From positions 1 through 10,775 of the forward strand of contig JAEDMI010000077.1 of assembly GCA_016303085.1 (NCBI GenBank): a DNA stretch of 10,775 bases. The letters run 5' to 3'. This DNA is from Acetatifactor sp. Its GTDB lineage: Bacteria > Bacillota > Clostridia > Lachnospirales > Lachnospiraceae. This document shows, piece after piece, positions 5,377 through 10,775 of the stretch (positions are counted from its first letter, which is position 1; each line of letters starts with the position of its first letter). A program made the translations under genes and the position numbers. The notes below the pieces were generated by a model. That model was given only the letters and a program-made list of their open reading frames with translations, was not told where the DNA came from and did no database searches.

Positions 5377-7656
5377 ATGAATAACAGATTATATAAGCTG
5401 ATGAATTGGCCGAAAGTTGAAGAAATTATCTACTCTGAGTGCGACAATCCGCACGCGCTGTTGGGTCCCCACAAGTCCGGCAGCCAGACTCTTGTCCAGG
5501 CCTATTTTCCCGAGGCAGTGAAGGCGGCTATTGTTTTTAACGAGACGGGCGAGACCTTTCAGATGGAGAGAGCGGATGATGACGGCTACTTTGCGGCTCT
5601 GCTCCCTATGCCGGATAAAGAAGTACCGGTATATCATTATGTAGTCAAAGGCGGAGACGGAGTGACATTCCGGAGTGGGGAGGCATACCGATATGCGCCT
5701 CTGATTACAAAAAAAGATACGGACAAATTTAAAAACGGGATCCACTATACCATATACGAAAAGCTGGGTGCGCATCCCATGGCTCTGGACGGTGTTAAGG
5801 GAACCTACTTTGCCGTCTGGGCACCCGCCGCACTGCGCGTCAGTGTTGTAGGAGATTTTAACAGGTGGGACGGAAGAGTACACCAGATGAGACGGCTCTG
5901 GGATTCCGGCATATTTGAAATTTTTATCCCCGGGGCGAAGGCGGGAGATAACTATAAGTTTGAATTAAAGCTGAAGGGCGGACTGACTTATCTGAAGGCA
6001 GACCCCTACTGTAACGCGGCACAGCTTCGGCCGGATACAGCCTCCGTAATTACCGATTTGTACAGCTTTGTCTGGGAGGATTCTGAATTTGTAAACAAGC
6101 GTGAGGAATTTCAGACGGGAGATGTACCGATCAGTGTTTATGAATTATATCTTGGTTCCTTTGCGGAGCCGGAGGACGGCGGAAAATATGCAAACTACAG
6201 AACCATAGCAGAGAAACTGATTCCCTATGTGAAGGAGATGGGGTATACCCATGTGGAACTGATGCCTGTCATGGAACATCCGCTGGATGCCTCGTGGGGG
6301 TATCAGGTCATCGGTTATTATGCACCTACAGCCCGTTATGGCTCTCCTCAGGATTTTATGTATTTTGTCAATGAATTACATAAAGCGGGAATCGGCGTGA
6401 TTCTGGATTGGGTTCCGGCTCATTTCCCCAGAGATACGTATGGACTTTCAAACTTTGACGGAACCTGTCTCTATGAACACTGGGATCCCAGACAGGGCTT
6501 CCACCCTCACTGGGGAACCCTGATATACAACTATGGCAGACCGGAGGTTTCCAACTATCTGATTGCCAATGCGCTGTTTTGGGTGGAGAAGTATCATGCG
6601 GACGGTATACGCATGGATGCCGTGGCAAGTATGCTCTATCTCGACTACGGCAAAAATGACGGGGAATGGGTGCCTAATATCTATGGCGGGCATGATAATC
6701 TGGAAGCCATAGAAATGATTAAGCATCTCAATTCCATTATGAAAAAGCGGAATCGCGGTGTGATTACCATAGCGGAGGAAAGTACCGCTTTCCCCAAAAT
6801 TACCGGTGCCCTAAATGACGGCGGGCTGGGCTTTGACTTAAAGTGGAATATGGGCTTTATGAATGATTATCTGGGTTATATCCGCTATGACCCTTATTTC
6901 AGAAGTTATCACCACGGTGAACTGACCTTCAGCATGATTTATGCCTATAGTGAAAAGTTTATGCTGGTATTCTCACATGATGAGGTGGTACACGGAAAGG
7001 CAACCATGCTTGGGAAGATGCCGGGGGAAAGAGAGCAAAAGTTTGCGAATCTGAGACTGACCTATGCATATATGATGACGCATCCCGGGAAAAAGCTGCT
7101 GTTCATGGGTCAGGACTTGGGTGAGTTCGACGAGTGGAATGAGAACAGAATTGTGGAATGGAATCTGAATTCCGTCCCCGAACATGAGGGAATCGCAAAG
7201 CTGGTCAGTGACTTGAACGGTATATACAGAAACAATCCGGAACTGTATGCTCTGGATGAATCTCCCAAAGGTTTTGAATGGATTAACCATATCGCCGCTG
7301 AAAAATGTTATCTGGCCTATGCGAGAAAGGGAAAGAAACAGGATGAAATGCTTCTGGTTGTAGCTAATTTTGCAGGTATTCCGCAGGAACTTACCGTCGG
7401 TGTACCCGCAGCCGGAAGGTATAAGGAAATATTCAATTCCGACGATGTGAAATACGGCGGGACGGGCATGGTGAACAGCCGGGCAAAGCGTTCCAGGGGA
7501 GTGGAATGTGACGACCGGGCGGATTCTGTCACGGTAAAACTTGCACCTTTGTCTCTGAGTATTCTGAAATATATTCCTCTTACAAAGGAGGAACTTGCCG
7601 GAGAGAAGGAAAAAAATAAGACTGCAAAAAAAATGAAAAAAGTAAAGGATAAATAA
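5377..7656 (+). CDS. glgB: 1,4-alpha-glucan (glycogen) branching enzyme
   Basis: This cytoplasmic GH13 enzyme cuts alpha-1,4-glucan chains and reattaches them as alpha-1,6 branches in glycogen. The protein has 759 residues, slightly longer than E. coli GlgB (728). Order: an N-terminal module with NPHALLGPH (about 25-33), a CBM48-type module with GTYFAVWAPAALRVSVVGDFN (140-160), the (beta/alpha)8 catalytic domain with MGYTHVELMPVMEHP, and a C-terminal beta domain with LLVVANF. Catalytic residues are all present: nucleophile D414 (DGIRMDAV), acid/base E467 (TIAEEST) and D535 (FSHDEVVHGK). The last 23 or so residues form a Lys/Glu-rich tail outside the usual domain, encoded partly by an A8 run. 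No other glycogen genes are visible. The start has AGAAGG 8 bases upstream. mscS follows with a 2-base gap. Confidence 0.97.
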   Translation: MNNRLYKLMNWPKVEEIIYSECDNPHALLGPHKSGSQTLVQAYFPEAVKAAIVFNETGETFQMERADDDGYFAALLPMPDKEVPVYHYVVKGGDGVTFRSGEAYRYAPLITKKDTDKFKNGIHYTIYEKLGAHPMALDGVKGTYFAVWAPAALRVSVVGDFNRWDGRVHQMRRLWDSGIFEIFIPGAKAGDNYKFELKLKGGLTYLKADPYCNAAQLRPDTASVITDLYSFVWEDSEFVNKREEFQTGDVPISVYELYLGSFAEPEDGGKYANYRTIAEKLIPYVKEMGYTHVELMPVMEHPLDASWGYQVIGYYAPTARYGSPQDFMYFVNELHKAGIGVILDWVPAHFPRDTYGLSNFDGTCLYEHWDPRQGFHPHWGTLIYNYGRPEVSNYLIANALFWVEKYHADGIRMDAVASMLYLDYGKNDGEWVPNIYGGHDNLEAIEMIKHLNSIMKKRNRGVITIAEESTAFPKITGALNDGGLGFDLKWNMGFMNDYLGYIRYDPYFRSYHHGELTFSMIYAYSEKFMLVFSHDEVVHGKATMLGKMPGEREQKFANLRLTYAYMMTHPGKKLLFMGQDLGEFDEWNENRIVEWNLNSVPEHEGIAKLVSDLNGIYRNNPELYALDESPKGFEWINHIAAEKCYLAYARKGKKQDEMLLVVANFAGIPQELTVGVPAAGRYKEIFNSDDVKYGGTGMVNSRAKRSRGVECDDRADSVTVKLAPLSLSILKYIPLTKEELAGEKEKNKTAKKMKKVKDK

Positions 7657-7658
7657 TT

Positions 7659-8528
7659 ATGAACTTTTGTTTGCTGACAGGGGATTCACTGGAAGAAATG
7701 ATACAGCCGGGTGTTTTAAAAAGTTTTTTTGAGAAACTGCCTGAAAAAGCGCTTCATCTCGGAGTCAGAGTCCTATTGGCTGTGGTCTGCTTCCTCATTG
7801 GTGTACAGCTGATTAAGCTGATTCGGAAAATTATCAAAAAGTCCATGCAACGCGCAAGCGCGGAACTGGGAGCCGTGCAGTTCGTAGACTCCTTTGTGAA
7901 GGCGGCGCTTTATGTTCTGCTGGTACTGATGCTTGCTTCCTCCTTCGGGGTGGATGCGGCAAGCATTGTGGCGGTTTTGGGCTCTGCCGGTGTGGCTATC
8001 GGCCTGGCCATTCAGGGAAGCCTTTCCAACCTGGCGGGAGGAGTGCTGATTCTGCTTCTAAAGCCCTTTCGTGTGGGAGACTATATTCTGGAGAGTTCCA
8101 CCGGAAAAGAGGGAACGGTGACGGAGATTCAGATTTTTTACACAAAACTTTTGACCGTGGACAACAAGACGGTTATTCTGCCAAACGGCAGTCTTGCCAA
8201 CAACAGCATCGTGAACATGACGGCTCAGGCCAACAGAAGAATGGATATTATTGTTTCCGTTTCTTACGGAGCAGATTTAAAACGTGCAAAGGAAGTTCTC
8301 ATGAATGTGCTTATGGAAGACGATGCGGTTTTAAAGGATATGGACAGGATGGTGTTTGTAGATGAGCTTGCTGCATCAAGCGTGAATCTTGGGGTGCGCT
8401 GCTGGTTTAAACAGGCTGATTTCTGGACGGGCAAGTGGCGTGTCACGGAGAACTGCAAGCTGGCACTGGATGAAGCCGGAATCGAGATTCCTTTCAACCA
8501 GTTGGATGTACATCTGGAGCAGAAATAA
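7659..8528 (+). CDS. mscS: Small-conductance mechanosensitive channel, MscS family
   Basis: This channel protein opens under membrane tension and releases solutes during hypo-osmotic shock; family members are heptamers. It has 289 residues, close to E. coli MscS (286). Predicted membrane helices are at about 33-55, 77-99 and 102-133. The third carries the family's pore-lining Gly/Ala pattern (VLGSAGVAIGLAIQGSLSN) followed by LLKPFRVGDYI. The beta domain (ILPNGSLANNSIVN) and the C-terminal alpha/beta domain follow, so the protein is complete. ATG lies 2 bases after the glgB stop, with AAAGGA at 7644-7649 inside the end of glgB, so translation is probably coupled. No strong terminator follows: only a weak hairpin (AAAGC 8534-8538 with GCTTT 8555-8559) without a T-run. 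Confidence 0.95.
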   Translation: MNFCLLTGDSLEEMIQPGVLKSFFEKLPEKALHLGVRVLLAVVCFLIGVQLIKLIRKIIKKSMQRASAELGAVQFVDSFVKAALYVLLVLMLASSFGVDAASIVAVLGSAGVAIGLAIQGSLSNLAGGVLILLLKPFRVGDYILESSTGKEGTVTEIQIFYTKLLTVDNKTVILPNGSLANNSIVNMTAQANRRMDIIVSVSYGADLKRAKEVLMNVLMEDDAVLKDMDRMVFVDELAASSVNLGVRCWFKQADFWTGKWRVTENCKLALDEAGIEIPFNQLDVHLEQK

Positions 8529-8592
8529 CAGTGAAAGCATGCAGGCACCTGTTGGCTTTAGAATCATGACTGAACTGTTACAAAAATTTTAG

Positions 8593-8621
8593 TTGAATTT
8601 TACGGAGGGTAATGTTATATT
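8593..8621 (+). promoter_or_regulatory. Sigma-A type promoter of the BMP lipoprotein gene
   Basis: TTGAAT (8593-8598) and TATATT (8616-8621) are separated by exactly 17 bases. TG at 8613-8614 adds an extended -10 element (TGnTATATT). Transcription would start near 8628, giving a leader of about 47 bases before the ATG at 8675. The ribosome binding site AGGAGG (8662-8667) lies 7 bases before that ATG, which predicts strong expression. Confidence 0.8.
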
Positions 8622-8639
8622 ATCCCATGTAACAAACAA

Positions 8640-8654
8640 CGACAGAATTTGTCG
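8640..8654 (+). promoter_or_regulatory. Short inverted repeat in the leader, possible operator
   Basis: CGACA (8640-8644) and TGTCG (8650-8654) form a perfect inverted repeat around GAATT, giving a 15-base near-palindrome. It lies about 12 bases downstream of the expected transcription start and just before the ribosome binding site. That position suits a repressor operator or a small leader hairpin. I cannot name the regulator. Confidence 0.35.
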
Positions 8655-8674
8655 AAAAAACAGGAGGATATATT

Positions 8675-9802
8675 ATGAAAAAACTTTTGGCTTTAGTGCT
8701 TGCTTCCGTCATGGCTTTTTCGCTGGCTGCCTGCGGCAGTAACTCAGGAAACGGAAATGCGGAAGGCGGAATGAAGATTGCCATTTTCTCAAGCCCTTCA
8801 GGCGTTGACGATGGTTCTTTTAATCAGGATATTTATAACGGTGTCCTGAAGTTTGTGGGGGAGAACGAAGGCGCAACCGTTACCCCTATCAGAGAGGAAA
8901 GCGGAGATTCTGCTGCTGCGGTTCAGGCTGTGGCAGATGTGGTTGCAGAGTATGATGTGATGGTCTGCTGTGGTTTCCAGTTTGCGGGCATCGGTGATAT
9001 TGCTAAGGAAAATCCCGATACCAAGTTTATCCTGATTGATTCCTGGCCCACAGTGGAAGGCACGGAGCTTACTGCTGATACACCTCTGGACAATGTATAT
9101 GGAGTATATTATGCAGAGCAGGAGAGCGGCTTCTATGCAGGTATGGCTGCAGCCCTTTCCACAAAGAGCGGAAAGGTTGCAGTTGTAAACGGAATCGCAT
9201 TCCCTTCCAACGTAAACTATCAGTACGGCTTTGAGTGCGGTGTGAAGTACGCAAACGAAACCGAGGGACTGAATGTTGAAATTGTAGAACTGCCTTCCTA
9301 CGCAGGTACCGATGTAACCGGTGCAAATGTAGGCGGAAACTATATCGGAAACTTTTCCGATGAAGCAACCGGAAAGGTGGTAGGAAACGCACTGATTGCC
9401 GAGGGCTGTGATATCATTTTTGTAGCAGCAGGTAATTCCGGTAACGGTGTATTCACCGCTGCAAAGGAAGCAGAGGGTGTAATGGTTATCGGCTGTGATG
9501 TTGACCAGTATGATGACGGTGCAAACGGCGATTCCAATATTGTTCTGACCAGCGGACTTAAGGTAATGCATGACACGGTTTACAATGTACTGAATACTGT
9601 GAAGGACGGTTCCTTCAAGGGTGCATGTGTGACCCTCACAGCAGCAACCGATTCCACCGGGTATATCAGCGAATCCGGCAGATGTCAGCTCACGGAGGAA
9701 GCCATTGCCAAGATTGATGCTGCACAGGCTGAACTGAAGGCAGGAAAAATTGTTCCTGCGGCAAACTTCAACGGAATTACCCCTGAGACCTTTACCTGGT
9801 AA
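8675..9802 (+). CDS. BMP-family nucleoside-binding lipoprotein of an ABC importer
   Basis: This is the extracellular, membrane-anchored substrate receptor of an ABC importer in the BMP/PnrA family. Characterised members bind purine or other nucleosides, though the exact ligand here is not shown. The 375-residue protein begins with a lipoprotein signal peptide (KK, hydrophobic stretch, lipobox LAAC with Cys20) and a short Gly/Asn/Ser linker. The mature domain starts at MKIAIFSS and carries DDGSFNQ (45-51), FILIDSWP, YYAEQESGFYAG, IIFVAAGNSGNGVF and VIGCDVDQYDDG, all typical of the BMP fold. It has its own promoter and strong ribosome binding site. A terminator-like hairpin follows, then the ATPase gene of the same importer, so the receptor is probably made in excess over the ATPase and permeases. 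Confidence 0.94.
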   Translation: MKKLLALVLASVMAFSLAACGSNSGNGNAEGGMKIAIFSSPSGVDDGSFNQDIYNGVLKFVGENEGATVTPIREESGDSAAAVQAVADVVAEYDVMVCCGFQFAGIGDIAKENPDTKFILIDSWPTVEGTELTADTPLDNVYGVYYAEQESGFYAGMAAALSTKSGKVAVVNGIAFPSNVNYQYGFECGVKYANETEGLNVEIVELPSYAGTDVTGANVGGNYIGNFSDEATGKVVGNALIAEGCDIIFVAAGNSGNGVFTAAKEAEGVMVIGCDVDQYDDGANGDSNIVLTSGLKVMHDTVYNVLNTVKDGSFKGACVTLTAATDSTGYISESGRCQLTEEAIAKIDAAQAELKAGKIVPAANFNGITPETFTW

Positions 9803-9818
9803 TGTAACACAAAATTTT

Positions 9819-9848
9819 AAGAGGTGCTTGTATAAGCACCTCTTTTTC
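9819..9848 (+). terminator. Intrinsic terminator or attenuator between receptor and ATPase genes
   Basis: AAGAGGTGCTT (9819-9829) pairs perfectly over 11 bases with AAGCACCTCTT (9834-9844) around a GTAT loop and runs into TTTTT. It lies 16 bases after the lipoprotein stop. No good promoter is visible in the 48 bases before the ATPase start, so partial read-through is the simplest way to express the downstream importer genes. Confidence 0.88.
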
Positions 9849-9896
9849 TGTTAAGATAGAAACATCAAATGTGTTCCGGCACGGAAAGAGGAAGAT

Positions 9897-10775
9897 ATGG
9901 CTGACTATGAATATATTGTGGAGATGAAGCATATCACAAAGAGATTTCCGGGAATCGTGGCAAACGATGATGTGACCGTTCAGATTAAGAAGGGCGAGAT
10001 ATATGCGCTACTTGGGGAAAACGGTGCGGGAAAATCCACTCTGATGAGTATGTTGTTCGGTATGTACGAGCCTGACGAGGGTGAAATCTATATCCGGGGT
10101 GAAAAGGTGAAGCTGGAATCGCCCAACCATGCCACAAAGCTGAATATCGGTATGGTGCACCAGCATTTTAAACTGGTATCCAACTATACCATAGCGGAAA
10201 ACATCGTCATGGGAACGGAGCCTGTGAAAAAGCTGTTGGGCTTTATCCCCACAGTGGATATGAAAAAGGCAAACAGCGATATTCGTGCGCTTTCAGAGAA
10301 ATATGGATTGGCGGTGAACCCTACGGACGTCATTGAAAATATCAATGTGTCTACCCAGCAGCGCGTGGAAATTTTGAAAATGCTTTACAGGGAAGCTGAA
10401 ATTCTGATTTTCGATGAACCAACAGCTGTTCTCACACCCCAGGAGATAGATTTCCTGCTGGAAATTATCAGAGGGCTGCGTGACAACGGAAAGACCATTA
10501 TCCTGATTACCCATAAGCTGGAGGAAATCAAGCGGATTGCGGACAGATGTGCCATCCTGAACAGAGGAAAGCTGATTGACGTGCTGAATGTGGCGGAAAC
10601 CTCCACAAAGACAATGGCGAATCTTATGGTGGGTCGTGAGGTAAACTTTGAGACCGAGAAGGCTCCCGCAAAATTCGGCGATGTGGTTCTGGATATAAAA
10701 AATATGGATGTCTTTAATAAACAGGATTTTCAGGTGGTAAAAAATGTCTCCTTCCAAGTACGCGCAGGAGAAATC
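9897..10775 (+). CDS. Nucleoside-type ABC importer ATP-binding protein, 3' end outside the window
   Basis: This is the ATPase of a BMP-receptor importer, similar to NupA/YufO, a family with two fused ATP-binding domains. The frame is open for 293 codons to the window edge with no stop. The first domain has Walker A GENGAGKST (40-48), Q-loop Q89 (MVHQHFKLV), Walker B ILIFDEPTA (D173, E174) and switch His206 (LITHKL). The second domain is just beginning (VVKNVSFQVRAGEI) where the sequence ends. The signature motif reads INVSTQQRVEI, where the family usually has something like LSVGMQQRVEI, so the signature Ser and Gly are replaced by Asn150 and Ser152. The start has an AAAGAGGA ribosome binding site close upstream; a later in-frame Met at residue 10 has none. 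Permease genes would be expected next. Confidence 0.93.
   Translation, partial: MADYEYIVEMKHITKRFPGIVANDDVTVQIKKGEIYALLGENGAGKSTLMSMLFGMYEPDEGEIYIRGEKVKLESPNHATKLNIGMVHQHFKLVSNYTIAENIVMGTEPVKKLLGFIPTVDMKKANSDIRALSEKYGLAVNPTDVIENINVSTQQRVEILKMLYREAEILIFDEPTAVLTPQEIDFLLEIIRGLRDNGKTIILITHKLEEIKRIADRCAILNRGKLIDVLNVAETSTKTMANLMVGREVNFETEKAPAKFGDVVLDIKNMDVFNKQDFQVVKNVSFQVRAGEI

Noticed and set aside
8534..8559. Hairpin after mscS as a terminator
   Set aside because: Only a 5-bp AAAGC/GCTTT outer stem with internal mismatches and no T-run, so too weak to call.
8798..9571. Long open frame (257 codons) on the - strand opposite the BMP lipoprotein gene
   Set aside because: It is rich in Cys, His and Ile in a pattern typical of antisense shadows, has no convincing start signals, and the + strand gene is clear.

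Overview
The window looks like a chromosomal segment of a Gram-positive anaerobe of the class Clostridia, most likely Lachnospiraceae. The reasons are moderate GC by eye, strong AGGAGG-type ribosome binding sites, a Clostridia-style lipoprotein signal peptide, a short ACT-type SerA and a DUF6273 domain. This assignment is by recall of protein style, not by a search. All genes but one read on the + strand.

Layout. Positions 1-2203 carry the end of serC and all of serA, the first two steps of serine synthesis in reverse genomic order, closed by a strong terminator (2216-2269). A small unrecognised gene follows on the - strand (2294-2578). Across a short divergent intergenic region lies a membrane TIR-domain receptor (2672-4030). 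Twenty bases later comes a DUF1015 gene (4050-5285), a family I recall as a frequent partner of serC-serA. Next are glgB (5377-7656) and a tightly coupled MscS channel gene (7659-8528). A clear sigma-A type promoter (8593-8621) then drives a BMP-family nucleoside-binding lipoprotein (8675-9802). After a hairpin terminator comes the first ABC ATPase gene of the same importer (9897 to the window edge, incomplete).

The most interesting element is the TIR gene. It encodes a cytoplasmic TIR domain, one membrane helix and a C-terminal DUF6273 domain predicted to lie outside the cell. At the junction between TIR domain and membrane anchor there is an in-phase A_AAA_AAG heptamer. It has AGGGAGAGGA-like Shine-Dalgarno sequence 8-12 bases upstream and a small inverted repeat 8 bases downstream. 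These are the three parts of the -1 ribosomal frameshift signal known from E. coli dnaX. A -1 shift would end 9 codons later and give a soluble TIR-only protein of about 145 residues. This is a prediction from sequence and has not been shown.

The TIR gene and the small reverse gene sit between serA and DUF1015, so they look like an accessory insertion into a serine locus. No serB-type phosphatase is visible, which makes DUF1015, with its ParB/SerK-like DGHHR motif, a candidate for the phosphoserine/serine step. There are no RNA genes, CRISPR arrays, insertion sequences or long repeats that I can see, and no gap above 300 bases without a gene.
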